36,519 bases of DNA, taken from positions 1 through 36,519 of the forward strand of contig JACMPK010000198.1 of NCBI GenBank assembly GCA_014377535.1. Direction: 5' to 3'. Position 1 is the first letter of the stretch. The number at the start of each line of letters is the position of its first letter. Below the pieces are notes generated by a model, which saw nothing but the letters and a program-made list of their open reading frames with translations, searched no databases and had not been told where the DNA came from. Position numbers and translations under genes: made by a program. Positions 17,382 through 26,360 of the stretch are shown here, in pieces. This DNA comes from Gemmatimonadaceae bacterium. GTDB lineage: Bacteria; Gemmatimonadota; Gemmatimonadetes; Gemmatimonadales; Gemmatimonadaceae.

Positions 17382-19610
17382 TCACGCTGTGGCAGGCGCC
17401 ACCTGCACCGGCACGCCGCTGAAGCCCGCGTTGCCCGTCAGCGTGTCGATGCGCTGATCGTCGGTCAGGTCGTTGATGCTCACACCGGCGTGCGCATTCG
17501 CGATCGAGAGCCGTGTGCCGTCGCGGCCATGTCCCCAGCCGTGCGGCAGGCTCACCACGCCAGGCATCACGCTGTCGGTCACTTCCAGCGGCACCACGAC
17601 GACACCCACACGCGACGTGATGCGCACCTCGTTGCCGTCGCACAGTGCGCGAGCGGCTGCGTCGTCGGGATGCATCAGCAGTGTGCAGCGGTTGCGACCG
17701 CGCACCAGCCGCTCGCTGTTGTGCATCCACGAATTGTTGGACCGGAGTGCCCGTCGGCCGATCAGTGACAGCGAGCCGTCCGTCACGCCGTTTGATTGCT
17801 GCCGCACTGCTGCATCGGTCACGCTGTCAACCAGCGCCGTGGCGCGCGGCGTGTCGGACGTCGAGAGGTGCGTGGAGGTGAGCGTGGCCTCCAGCCGGTC
17901 CACGTCGGCCAGAAGCAGCGCCGGTGCCAGCTGCATGCGTCGATCGGCTGTCCTGAGCCTTCCCGGCAGTGCTGGCTGCAACGGTCCCAGGTCCACGCCA
18001 TGCGGCTGCTGTTCCAGCGTTTGCATGCGCAGCCCACCACCGAACGGGCGAAACCCGGTGCCGTAGGGACCCTGCCGCAAGCCGATGTCCACCATCCGGC
18101 GCGGCGTCAGCAGCGACAGTGCCGCCGCCTTTACGCGTGCGGCTCGCGTGCCGGTCATGCGCCATGTCAGCCCGTTCAGGATCTCCCAGTCATGCCGCGC
18201 GTCGTCCGGCCGCTCGAACACTGCGGGCGAGTATTTTGCCGTGTTGCGAACGGCGAGCGTGTGGAAGACCAGGTCGTAGTGATCCCGCTCCAGCGCAAAG
18301 GTGGGCGGCAGGATCAGGTTCGCATGTCGCGTGGTTTCGTTCAGGTAGAAGTCGATGGCGACGTGATACTCGAGCGATGCGATCGCCCGCTCCAGCCGCT
18401 GTCCATTCGGCGTGGAGAGCACCGGGTTGCCGGCATGTGTGAGGAGCGCGCGCACCTGGCCCGGCCCCGCCGTCTCGATCTCTTCCGCCAGCGCCGACAC
18501 CGGCAGTTCGCCCGCAAATTCCGGGAGGCCGCGGATGCGACTCGTCCACCGTCCGAACCGCAGACCATCGGGGGAACGCTGGTCGGCTTTCAGGATGTCC
18601 ACTGCCGGTCTGGTGAACATGGCGCCGCCGCGCACATCCAGTCGTCCGGTGACGACGTTGAGCGCCGAGATCAACCAACAGGCAAGCCCGCCAAACTCCT
18701 GCATCGAAACACCAACGCGACCGTAAGCCACCGCCATCGGCGCTGCGGTAAAATCCCGGGCGATGGTCGAGATGGTGTCGGCCGTGATGCCCGTGATGGC
18801 GCTGACGCGCGCCGGAGGAAAGCGTGAGACGAGTGCGCGCAGGTCGTCCAGCCCGTTCAGGTACGACGCGTGGTGGTCCACCCGCACGGAGCCGTCGGCG
18901 AACACCACGTGCAAAATCGCCAGCAGCAGCAATGCGTCGGTGCCGGGCCGGATGAAGTGATGCGCGTTTGCCAGCGCTGCCGTTTCGGTGCGTCGCGGGT
19001 CGATCAGGACCACGCGACCGCCCCGGGCACGGATTGCCTTGATGCGGTCCGAGACGCCCGGCGCGGTCATCAGGCTGCCGTTCGACGCCGCAGGGTTGGC
19101 GCCGAAGATGAGCAGATGCTGCGTGTGATCGATGTCCGGGATCGGGATCAGCAGCGCGTGGCCGAACATGGTCATTGCCGCCACGTGGTGTGGCAGCTGA
19201 TCCACCGAGGTCGCGGAGTAGCGGTTCCGCGTGCGGAGCGCGCGCACGAGACCGGGCGCGAAGAGCATGGCACCCAGCGAGTGCACCGTCGGGTTGCCGA
19301 GGTACACTGCGAGTGCGTCGCGGCCATGTGCCTGCTGCACCGCGGTCAGTCGCGTCGCCGCCTCGTCCAGCGCCTCGTCCCACGACACCGGGTGCCACTC
19401 GCGGCCCGTGCGCCGCATCGGCAGGCGCAGCCGGTCGGGGTCGTCGTGGATGTCCTGCAGCGCCACGGCTTTCGGGCAGATGTGCCCCTTGCTGAACGGA
19501 TCGTCGGGATCGCCGCGGATGCCGGTCACGCGTGGCCCGCTGGTCGTGATCACCACGCCGCACATCGCCTCGCAGAGCGTGCAGGTGCGGAGATGTCGGC
19601 GGTCGGTCAT
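17382..19610 (-). CDS. Molybdopterin oxidoreductase (DMSO reductase superfamily), stand-alone
   Basis: A 742-residue protein. The N-terminal [4Fe-4S] motif is Cys10-x2-Cys13-x3-Cys17 ... Cys45 (CTLCEAMCG, GHICPKA). Molybdopterin-binding segments follow (YLGNPTVHSLGAML, LIFGANPAASNGS, GGRVVLIDPRRTETA, FIRPGTDALLLLAI) and a C-terminal molydop-binding domain (NEVRITSRVGVVVVPLEVTD, SLPHGWGHGRDG). No twin-arginine signal is seen, so it is probably cytoplasmic. The likely metal-ligand position has no Cys or Ser; Asp137 (ATSVDQ) is the nearest candidate. No iron-sulfur or membrane subunit adjoins it. Substrate unknown. The start is ATG 19610, just before the cysteine motif; the frame is open far upstream but without homology. 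Divergent from the metal efflux operon. Confidence 0.9.
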   Translation of the reverse strand: MTDRRHLRTCTLCEAMCGVVITTSGPRVTGIRGDPDDPFSKGHICPKAVALQDIHDDPDRLRLPMRRTGREWHPVSWDEALDEAATRLTAVQQAHGRDALAVYLGNPTVHSLGAMLFAPGLVRALRTRNRYSATSVDQLPHHVAAMTMFGHALLIPIPDIDHTQHLLIFGANPAASNGSLMTAPGVSDRIKAIRARGGRVVLIDPRRTETAALANAHHFIRPGTDALLLLAILHVVFADGSVRVDHHASYLNGLDDLRALVSRFPPARVSAITGITADTISTIARDFTAAPMAVAYGRVGVSMQEFGGLACWLISALNVVTGRLDVRGGAMFTRPAVDILKADQRSPDGLRFGRWTSRIRGLPEFAGELPVSALAEEIETAGPGQVRALLTHAGNPVLSTPNGQRLERAIASLEYHVAIDFYLNETTRHANLILPPTFALERDHYDLVFHTLAVRNTAKYSPAVFERPDDARHDWEILNGLTWRMTGTRAARVKAAALSLLTPRRMVDIGLRQGPYGTGFRPFGGGLRMQTLEQQPHGVDLGPLQPALPGRLRTADRRMQLAPALLLADVDRLEATLTSTHLSTSDTPRATALVDSVTDAAVRQQSNGVTDGSLSLIGRRALRSNNSWMHNSERLVRGRNRCTLLMHPDDAAARALCDGNEVRITSRVGVVVVPLEVTDSVMPGVVSLPHGWGHGRDGTRLSIANAHAGVSINDLTDDQRIDTLTGNAGFSGVPVQVAPATA

Positions 19611-19795
19611 GCAGACGGCGGGTTGAAGGCGAACATGATCGGCGGTGGCGATCACGGGTGTCGTGACGTGCCGAGCATGCTGGCAAACGCGCGGCGCGGT
19701 GTCGGCACGAACCAACGGGTGCCCATGCGCCATCGTAGTGCCACGAAGGGCGGCGCGCCAACCGTTCCCTGACGCAGGGTCCCACCGACCTGCCC

Positions 19796-19801
19796 TACCT
19801 T
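19796..19801 (+). promoter_or_regulatory. Candidate -10 element (TACCTT) 6 nt before the efflux operon start
   Basis: TACCTT lies exactly 6 nt before ATG 19808, with no Shine-Dalgarno between. A -10 at this distance would give a leaderless or nearly leaderless mRNA. No good -35 was found. The call is an inference from spacing and from similar arrangements at two other genes in this window. Confidence 0.3.
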
Positions 19802-19807
19802 CAACGC

Positions 19808-21136
19808 ATGCGAATGACGGGAACAGTGGTACGGGCGGTGCAACGGGGTCGCGTGACGGTTTTTCTCGTGGCGGCCAGCTGTCTCGTGCCCGCGTGCACA
19901 AGCGCGCAGGTATCTGCCGCGCGCGACGGCACCGTGCCGCGTTTCACGCTCGCCGATGCCGCCGCGCTCGCCCGTCGCCAGCATCCGCTGCTGGTCGCGG
20001 CCGGCGGTCGCCGTCGGGCGGTCACCGGCGCGGCGCGGCAGGAGTCGGCGCTGCCGAATCCCATTTTCGAGTGGCGCAAGGAGAATTACGGTAGTCCGCT
20101 TCCGCGCGACGAGTTCATGTCGCTGGGCATGCCGGTGGATGTCTACGGCCGCCGCGTCGCACTCCGCGCCGCCTCGGGATTCGCCGCGCGTCGCGCCACT
20201 GCCGATTCCGCGACCAGCGCGCGCGACGTGGAGTACGAGGTCGCGCGCGCATACTGGCGCACGGCGCTGGCGTTCGCACTTCGCGATGCCGCCTCAATGC
20301 AACGGCTGGCGGTGGACACGATTGCGCGTATCGAATCCGAGCGCGCGCGCCAGGGACAGGTGCCGGAAGGCGCTGCCTTGCGGGCACGCCTCGAATCGGA
20401 TCGTGCACGAATGTCCGAGTCCGCTGCACGAGCCGAGCTCGAGCGCGCGCGCGGTGCACTCGCGCGGGCGCTGGCCATGCCGTTCGACAGTGTGCCGCGT
20501 CCCAGCGCGTCGATGGGTGTCGATTCCACGCACGCCGCGCCTGCGCTGGAATTGCTGCTGACCCAGGCACGCTCGCGCCGCTCGGAACTGCTCGCAGCCC
20601 GCGCGCGGGTCGACGAGGCGTCACGACGGCAGCTCGCAGAACGGCTGGGCGTGTTCCCCGCGCTCGGCATGCAGGTGGGCAGCAAGCGCACATCGGGATT
20701 CCAGACAGGCACCGTGCAAATTGGCGTGGCCGTGCCGTTTTTCGACCGTAACGCCGGCAACCGCGAGCGAGCGCACGGTGACCTGTTGATCAGCCAGAGC
20801 GAGTTGCGCGCCGCAGAGTCATCCGTCGATGCCGACGTCATCGCGGCGGCGCGCGCCTACGGTACGCTGCTGGAAGAGTACGACCGCGCCGGCGTCGGCG
20901 GCGGCGGGCTCCGCGACCTCGATGCGCGCGGCACGCAGGTGGCCTCGATCGCTGCCGCAGCCTACCGCGAGGGCGCCATTCCGCTGTTCGAGCTGCTGGA
21001 TGCCGAGCGTGTGCGCGCCGATGTGCGCATCGCCTCGCTGCGTGCGGCGGCGGACGTTCACATGGCCCGCATCGACCTGCTGCGCGCGCTCGGTCTTCCC
21101 ATCGACGCCTCGGGCTACACCATGACACCGCAATGA
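19808..21136 (+). CDS. czcC: TolC-type outer-membrane factor of a heavy-metal RND efflux system (CzcC-like)
   Basis: A 442-residue protein. It has a signal peptide (basic start, VTVFLVAASCLVPACTSAQ) and two outer-membrane-efflux repeats of long amphipathic helices: LADAAALARRQHPLLVAAGG, LPNPIFEWRKENYG, VEYEVARAYWR, then FFDRNAGNRERAHGDLLISQSEL and YREGAIPLFELLDAERVRADV. It forms the trimeric outer-membrane and periplasmic exit duct. First gene of a three-gene operon with the adaptor and pump downstream (10 bp to the adaptor). The symbol reflects family and operon order, not proven substrate. Confidence 0.85.
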   Translation: MRMTGTVVRAVQRGRVTVFLVAASCLVPACTSAQVSAARDGTVPRFTLADAAALARRQHPLLVAAGGRRRAVTGAARQESALPNPIFEWRKENYGSPLPRDEFMSLGMPVDVYGRRVALRAASGFAARRATADSATSARDVEYEVARAYWRTALAFALRDAASMQRLAVDTIARIESERARQGQVPEGAALRARLESDRARMSESAARAELERARGALARALAMPFDSVPRPSASMGVDSTHAAPALELLLTQARSRRSELLAARARVDEASRRQLAERLGVFPALGMQVGSKRTSGFQTGTVQIGVAVPFFDRNAGNRERAHGDLLISQSELRAAESSVDADVIAAARAYGTLLEEYDRAGVGGGGLRDLDARGTQVASIAAAAYREGAIPLFELLDAERVRADVRIASLRAAADVHMARIDLLRALGLPIDASGYTMTPQ

Positions 21137-21146
21137 AGTGAACGCC

Positions 21147-22403
21147 ATGAATCCGTCCGCATCTTCACACCAGTCGCCGCGTGTCACACACAGCGCGTTC
21201 GCCGGCTGCCTCCTGCTGCTTGGCGCCTGCGGTGGTGGTACGCCGGCCGCCACGCCGTTGCCTGCTGCGGTGCACACGGTGGTGCCTCGCGACACCGCGC
21301 TGGTCGCGCCCGAGGCGCTGTCGGTAGCCGGCATCACCGTGAGCCAGGCGACGCGTGTCGCCTGGCGCGATGCATGGCAGCTGCCGGCGCGCGTCATCCT
21401 CGATCCGGTCGGCACGCAGGCGCTTGGTTCCATCGTGGAGGGACGCGTGACACAAGTGTTCGTGCAGGTGGGCGATCGCGTGCGGCGCGGCGAGGTGCTG
21501 GTCACGATCCACAGTCACGAGCTCACCGCCGCGCACAACGCGCTGCAGCAGGCGAACGCCGGTCGCATCGAGGCGGACAACGCTGCGCAGCTGGCCGGTG
21601 CGGCGGCCGCACGCAGCGAACGACTTCTGGTGGCGCAGGCTGGCTCGCAGGCCGATGTGGAACGTGCAGTCGCGGCCAAGGTGGCGGCCGAGGCGGGTCG
21701 GCGCCGCGCGGCGGCAGAGTACGAGCGCGCATCGGAAATGGTCGCGCACCTGCGTGCGCCCGGGCCGCTGAGCAGTCGCATCGATCCCGAGGATGTGATC
21801 GTACGCGCGCCGTTCGACGGCGTGGTGGTCTCGCGCAGCGCCGTGCCGGGTGCGGTGGTCATACCGGGGTCGTCGCTGATCATGGTCAGTCGCAGCAATG
21901 CCGTGCTGCTGGAGATGCGTGTGCCGGAAGCGGCCCTTGCTGCGGCCAGGGTTGGCTCGGAGGTACGCTTCTCGGTGCCGGCGTTTCCGGGTCGCTCGTT
22001 CACCGCGCGCGTCACGCGAGTGGCTCCGGCGCTCGACTCGCTGTCGCGCACCGCAGACGTGTTTGCGTCGGTGGGCAATCGCGGCAGCGAGTTGCGAGGC
22101 GGGATGTCGGCATCGGCTGAGCTGTTCGGGCTCGCGCGCGACAGCGTGACGGCAGTGCCCGTGGGCGCGATCCAGGATTTCGAGGGTGACACCATCGTCG
22201 TCACCGGCATGACGCGTGGCGCGGGCTTGCTGCTCGAGGCGCATCGGGTGCGTGTGGGTCGGCGTTCCGGCGGCCTGGCGGAGGTGCTCATCGGCCTGCC
22301 GGTAGGTGCGCCGGTCGTGACGGGTGGTGCATCGCTCGCGAAGGCGGAGATCCTGCGCCAGCGTGATGCACGAGTTGCCGCCGAGTCAGGCGCGCCGCAG
22401 TGA
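21147..22403 (+). CDS. czcB: Periplasmic adaptor (membrane fusion) lipoprotein of the RND efflux system (CzcB-like)
   Basis: A 418-residue protein. The lipobox LLGAC puts the lipidated Cys at residue 28. A beta-barrel/lipoyl segment (GSIVEGRVTQVFVQVGDRVRRGEVLVTIHSHEL) is followed by an Ala-rich helical hairpin (about 125-205), the second lipoyl half (IVRAPFDGVVVSRSAVPGAVV), a beta-barrel (SVPAFPGRSFTARVTRVAP) and a membrane-proximal domain. It bridges pump and outer-membrane duct. No His-rich metal-binding N-terminus is seen. ATG 21147 is used; GTG 21138 in frame would add three residues. The stop overlaps the pump gene's GTG by 4 nt. Confidence 0.87.
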   Translation: MNPSASSHQSPRVTHSAFAGCLLLLGACGGGTPAATPLPAAVHTVVPRDTALVAPEALSVAGITVSQATRVAWRDAWQLPARVILDPVGTQALGSIVEGRVTQVFVQVGDRVRRGEVLVTIHSHELTAAHNALQQANAGRIEADNAAQLAGAAAARSERLLVAQAGSQADVERAVAAKVAAEAGRRRAAAEYERASEMVAHLRAPGPLSSRIDPEDVIVRAPFDGVVVSRSAVPGAVVIPGSSLIMVSRSNAVLLEMRVPEAALAAARVGSEVRFSVPAFPGRSFTARVTRVAPALDSLSRTADVFASVGNRGSELRGGMSASAELFGLARDSVTAVPVGAIQDFEGDTIVVTGMTRGAGLLLEAHRVRVGRRSGGLAEVLIGLPVGAPVVTGGASLAKAEILRQRDARVAAESGAPQ

Positions 22404-25400
22404 AACGACTGATGGAGTTCGTGTTGCGACAGCGCGGCGCCGTCACACTCGGCGTCGGTATCATGATGCTGTTCGGCATCTTTTCTCTCACGCAGATTCC
22501 ATTCGACGCATTTCCCGATCTCACCGGCGTGCGCGTGGATGTGGCGACCACGGCGCCCGGGCTCGCACCGGAGGAGATGGAGCAGCTCGTCACGTATCCA
22601 CTCGAGTCGACGCTGATGGGATTGCCGGGCGTGACCGACGTGCGTTCCGTGTCGAAGTCGGGCATCTCGCTGATCACGGTACCGTTTCCCGATGGCACCG
22701 ACATCTACTTTGCGCGGACGCTGGTGCAGCAGCGGCTCGCGGAGGCGAAGGGAATGCTGCCGCTTGGAGTCGAGCCGCAGTTGGGACCAGTGTCCACGCC
22801 GATGGGTGAGCTGTACCAGTACACGGTGTCCAGCGACTCCATGTCGCTCATCGAACTGAAGGCGCTGCACGATTACACCATCCGTCCGCGCCTGCGCACC
22901 GTGGCCGGCGTGAGCGACGTGAACTCGTGGGGCGGGCGCGTCGAACAGCTGCATGTGGAGGTGGATCCGGCGAAGCTGGCCGCGCGTAACCTCACGCTCG
23001 CCGACGTGCACGACGCGCTCGCAGCGAACAACCTGTCGTTCGGCGGTGCATACCTGGAGAGCGCCGGTACGCGCTACACGGTGCGCGGCGTCGGCCGCAT
23101 CAGCGACACCAGCCAGATCCGCGACATCGCGATTCCTGCGCCGGGCGGGGTGCCCGTGAAGATCGGCGAGGTGGCCGTCGTGTCGCAGGGATCGCTGCCG
23201 CGCTTCGGCGCCGTCACGTTGAATGGCGAGCACGAGGTGGTCGCCGGCATGGTGCTCAAGCTGCAAGGCGAGGATTCGCGCACGGTGATCGACGGCGTGA
23301 CGGCGCGACTGGATGAAGTGCGCGCCGCCCTTCCTGCGCATGTGAAGATCACGCCATTCTACGACCAGACGGAGCTGGTGAGCCGCACCACGACCACGAT
23401 CACGCGCAACCTCGTCGAGGGTGGCCTGCTGGTGATTTTGGTGCTGTTTGCGTTCCTGCGGAACGTGCGCGCATCGCTGATCGTGGCCTCGGTGATTCCG
23501 CTCTCCATGCTGGTCGCCTTCGGCGGCATGTACATCTATGGATACTCGGCCAACCTGATGTCGCTTGGCGCGCTGGACTTCGGCCTGATCGTCGATGGTG
23601 CGATCGTGATGGTCGAGAATTTCGTGTCTCGCCTGCATAAGGCCGAGGAAGCCGGTGATGGCAGCGACGTCGGCTCGGCCGCGCGCTTCGCGCTGTTTCG
23701 CGACGCCGCAGTGGAAGTCGGTCGCCCCATCCTGTTCGGCATCGCGATCATCGTCGCGGTCTACATCCCGATCTTCGCGCTGGAAGGCATGGAAGGCCGG
23801 ATGTTCAAGCCGATGGCATTCACGGTGGTCTGTGCGGTGCTCGGCTCGCTGGTTCTGGCGCTGGTGTACGTGCCCGCAGCATCGCTGGCATTGCTCACGC
23901 ATGTGCACTCGAAGCCGGTCGCGGTGGAGGAGCGTCTGCGTGACCGGTACCGTCGATCGCTACTCTGGACCTTCCGACATGGTGCGCCGATCGTCGGTAC
24001 GGCAGTCGTGCTGATCGTCGTGTCCATTTATTCGCTGACGCGCATCGGCAGCGAGTTCATGCCGAAGCTGGACGAAGGCGCGATTCTCATCAACACGAGG
24101 CGCACGCCGAGTATTTCGCTCGAGGATGCGACGAAGCTGTCGCTGCTGGCCGAGAGAGTCGTGAAGCGCTTTCCCGAAGTGCTGACGGTGGTGACGAAGG
24201 AGGGCCGCCCGGATCTCGCAACCGAAGCGATGGGCCTGTACGAGGGCGACCTGTACGTGATTCTCAAGCCGCGCGACGAGTGGACCACGGCAAAGAATCC
24301 CGACGGTCTCGTCGCCGCATTCGACTCGGCGCTGACGCAGGTACCGGGACTCTGGGTGTCGTTCACGCAGCCGCTTGCGATGCGGCTCGATGAGGCGGAG
24401 AGTGGCATCCGCACCGATCTTGGTGTGAAGGTCGTGGGGCCGGACCTGCAGAAGAACGGACAGATCGCAGCGCGCATCCGCAGCGTACTCGCGAGCACGC
24501 CGGGCAGCGCCGATGTGGGTGTCGAGGTGAGCGAAGGCACAGGGCAGGTGCGCGTCACGCCGCGTCGCGATGCACTGGCGCAGTACGGCCTGTCGGTGGG
24601 TGATGTGCGGAACGCGCTGAACTACTCGCTCGGTGCGGAGACGGCGACGGAGCTGGTGAAGGGCCCGCGTCGCATCGGTGTCGCCGTGCGCTATCCCGAT
24701 GCACAGCGCAACGATCTCACCGCGCTCTCGCGACTCATCGTGCGATCACCGGGCGGCGCGCTGGTGCCCCTGTCCACCGTTGCGGATGTGGAGCCGGGCA
24801 CCGGTCCCGAGCTGATCGGTCACGAGGATGCGCAGCGTCGCACGCTCGTGCTGTCGAACGTGCGTGGACGTGACCTGGGCGGCTTCGTTTCCGAAGTGCA
24901 GGCGCGCGTCGCACGCGAGGTGACGCTGCCGCAGGGCACGTTCCTGGAGTGGGGCGGCCAGTTCGAGAACCAGCAGCGCGCCATGAAGCGGCTTCGCCTC
25001 GTGGTGCCGCTGGCGCTGATGTTGATCGTCGGGCTGCTCTACGCCTCGTTCCGTGACTGGTGGCTGACGGCGCTGATCCTCACCAACGTGCCGTTCGCGC
25101 TGGTCGGTGGCGTGGCGGCGCTGTGGCTGCGCGGCCTGAACCTGAGCCCCAGCGCGAGCGTCGGCTTCATCGCGCTGTTCGGCATTGCGGTGCTCAACGG
25201 CGTGGTGCTGATCTCCGCGATCAATGCGCTGCGGCACGCCGGGCATGGCATCGACGACGCGGTGAAGCTCGGTGCGACCGATCGACTGCGTCCCGTGATC
25301 ATGACGGCGCTGGTCGCGAGCCTGGGCTTCGTGCCGATGGCGCTGTCCACCTCACCGGGCAGCGAGGTGCAGCGCCCGCTGGCAACGGTGGTCATTGGTG

Positions 25401-25543
25401 GACTCGTGACGTCCACGATGCTCACGCTCTTCGTGCTGCCGCTGCTGTATCGAGCACTCGGCATGTGGCACGAGCGCCGCCGGGCCGCAGCACCGCGACC
25501 GGTGCGTCGGACCGAGTCGCCCGTCGACGCATCGGCGGCGTGA
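22400..25543 (+). CDS. czcA: Heavy-metal efflux RND pump (CzcA-like, HME type)
   Basis: A 1047-residue inner-membrane pump of normal CzcA length with twelve transmembrane segments in two halves. The TM4 motif DFGLIVDGAIVMVEN (Asp393, Asp399, Glu406) is the proton-relay signature of heavy-metal RND pumps and matches the pattern known for Zn/Co/Cd exporters (HME1). The Met residues that bind Cu/Ag in CusA are not apparent at the aligned places (DLATEAMGLYEGD, MRLDEAESGIR), which favours divalent cations. Other typical segments are PFDAFPDLTGVRVDV, PLESTLMGLPGV, FMPKLDEGAIL and SVGFIALFGIAVLNGVVL. GTG start, coupled to the adaptor by a GTGA overlap. Confidence 0.92.
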   Translation: MKRLMEFVLRQRGAVTLGVGIMMLFGIFSLTQIPFDAFPDLTGVRVDVATTAPGLAPEEMEQLVTYPLESTLMGLPGVTDVRSVSKSGISLITVPFPDGTDIYFARTLVQQRLAEAKGMLPLGVEPQLGPVSTPMGELYQYTVSSDSMSLIELKALHDYTIRPRLRTVAGVSDVNSWGGRVEQLHVEVDPAKLAARNLTLADVHDALAANNLSFGGAYLESAGTRYTVRGVGRISDTSQIRDIAIPAPGGVPVKIGEVAVVSQGSLPRFGAVTLNGEHEVVAGMVLKLQGEDSRTVIDGVTARLDEVRAALPAHVKITPFYDQTELVSRTTTTITRNLVEGGLLVILVLFAFLRNVRASLIVASVIPLSMLVAFGGMYIYGYSANLMSLGALDFGLIVDGAIVMVENFVSRLHKAEEAGDGSDVGSAARFALFRDAAVEVGRPILFGIAIIVAVYIPIFALEGMEGRMFKPMAFTVVCAVLGSLVLALVYVPAASLALLTHVHSKPVAVEERLRDRYRRSLLWTFRHGAPIVGTAVVLIVVSIYSLTRIGSEFMPKLDEGAILINTRRTPSISLEDATKLSLLAERVVKRFPEVLTVVTKEGRPDLATEAMGLYEGDLYVILKPRDEWTTAKNPDGLVAAFDSALTQVPGLWVSFTQPLAMRLDEAESGIRTDLGVKVVGPDLQKNGQIAARIRSVLASTPGSADVGVEVSEGTGQVRVTPRRDALAQYGLSVGDVRNALNYSLGAETATELVKGPRRIGVAVRYPDAQRNDLTALSRLIVRSPGGALVPLSTVADVEPGTGPELIGHEDAQRRTLVLSNVRGRDLGGFVSEVQARVAREVTLPQGTFLEWGGQFENQQRAMKRLRLVVPLALMLIVGLLYASFRDWWLTALILTNVPFALVGGVAALWLRGLNLSPSASVGFIALFGIAVLNGVVLISAINALRHAGHGIDDAVKLGATDRLRPVIMTALVASLGFVPMALSTSPGSEVQRPLATVVIGGLVTSTMLTLFVLPLLYRALGMWHERRRAAAPRPVRRTESPVDASAA

Positions 25544-25587
25544 GCGGTGGTGACCTGCATGACCGTGCGCGCCGACCGGCGCAGCCA

Positions 25588-26178
25588 CTACGGCTGCTTC
25601 GGCGCTGCCGGTATCGTGGGTGGCGCGACCTGATCCTTCACTGATTCCCATGGCGCACATGGCACGCCGCGGCGCTGTGCACTCATGCTCTCGGGTCGAG
25701 GCAGCGTGTCGGCGGCAGCCATGAGCTCCAGGTCGAAGATCAGGTCAGCCTGCGCCGGGATGACGGGCGGCCGGCCATTCTCTCCGTAGGCGAGCGCGTA
25801 CGGAATGAAGAGTCGACGCTGCCCGCCGACCCTCATGCCCTCGAAGCCGAGATCCCAGCCGGGAATCACCATGCCGCGTCCCAGCGGGATCACGAGCGGC
25901 GTGCGCGGCCTGCCACCGGGCATGGTGTCGCGCGACGAGTCGAACCTGGTGCCGTCGCGAAGCCAGCCGGTGTAATGCACGTACACGCACTGCCGCGGCT
26001 GCAGCGCAGCGCCCGTGCCGACCAGACCATCGATGTACTTGAGCGCGATGATGACCTGCTCCGGGCCAACCATCTGCGGGATCGAGGGAGGCAGCGGGTT
26101 GGGCGCCAGCACGGGGGCCGGAGGTCCACAGGCCGCGAAGCAACTGACTGCACCGGCGAGAATGAAGGGAAGACGCAT
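25588..26178 (-). CDS. FKBP-type peptidyl-prolyl isomerase, lipoprotein
   Basis: A 196-residue protein. A short hydrophobic leader with lipobox FAAC (Cys17) indicates lipid anchoring in the envelope. The FKBP domain spans about 45-155: VYVHYTGWLRDGTRFDSSRD, PLVIPLGRGMVIPGWDLGFEGMRVGGQRRLFIP, LAYGENGRPPVIPAQADLIFDLELM. These carry the expected Tyr, Phe/Asp and Trp pocket residues. The C-terminal tail is Pro-rich. It accelerates proline isomerisation in extracytoplasmic folding. It converges with czcA (44 bp apart) and diverges from the PepSY gene. Confidence 0.92.
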   Translation of the reverse strand: MRLPFILAGAVSCFAACGPPAPVLAPNPLPPSIPQMVGPEQVIIALKYIDGLVGTGAALQPRQCVYVHYTGWLRDGTRFDSSRDTMPGGRPRTPLVIPLGRGMVIPGWDLGFEGMRVGGQRRLFIPYALAYGENGRPPVIPAQADLIFDLELMAAADTLPRPESMSAQRRGVPCAPWESVKDQVAPPTIPAAPKQP

Positions 26179-26184
26179 GCGGCC

Positions 26185-26190
26185 AAGTTA
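26185..26190 (-). promoter_or_regulatory. Candidate -10 element (TAACTT) 6 nt before the FKBP start
   Basis: On the minus strand TAACTT is followed by 6 nt (GGCCGC) and then the ATG at 26178. No Shine-Dalgarno fits between. The same TAnCTT-N6-ATG layout precedes czcC. It suggests a leaderless transcript, but no good -35 was recognised. Confidence 0.3.
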
Positions 26191-26360
26191 CTGCGGCCCC
26201 ACACAGGCGGACTGTCGGGATGATCACGGCCGCGGGGTATTGCGGCCCAACGCAGCCCTCTCGCCGCTCGTACAAAATTTATCGGGCGTTGACATGTTGC
26301 CCGCCATCGTCGGCTCTGCTGCATATCGCCGCCTCGTTCAATCACCCCCGCTTTCTCGTG

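Noticed and set aside
17796-19772. Long plus-strand open frames (343 and 300 codons) over the molybdopterin gene
   Set aside because: Shadow frames; translations are Arg/His/Gln-rich and resemble no protein, whereas the minus frame has complete cofactor motifs.
21515-23908. 797-codon minus-strand frame across czcB and czcA
   Set aside because: Antisense shadow; the plus-strand pump and adaptor have clear family motifs and coupled starts.
26289-26326. TTGACA upstream of the PepSY gene as a sigma-70 promoter
   Set aside because: No acceptable -10 occurs 16-18 bp downstream; the nearest AT-rich hexamer (GCATAT) is about 26 bp away.
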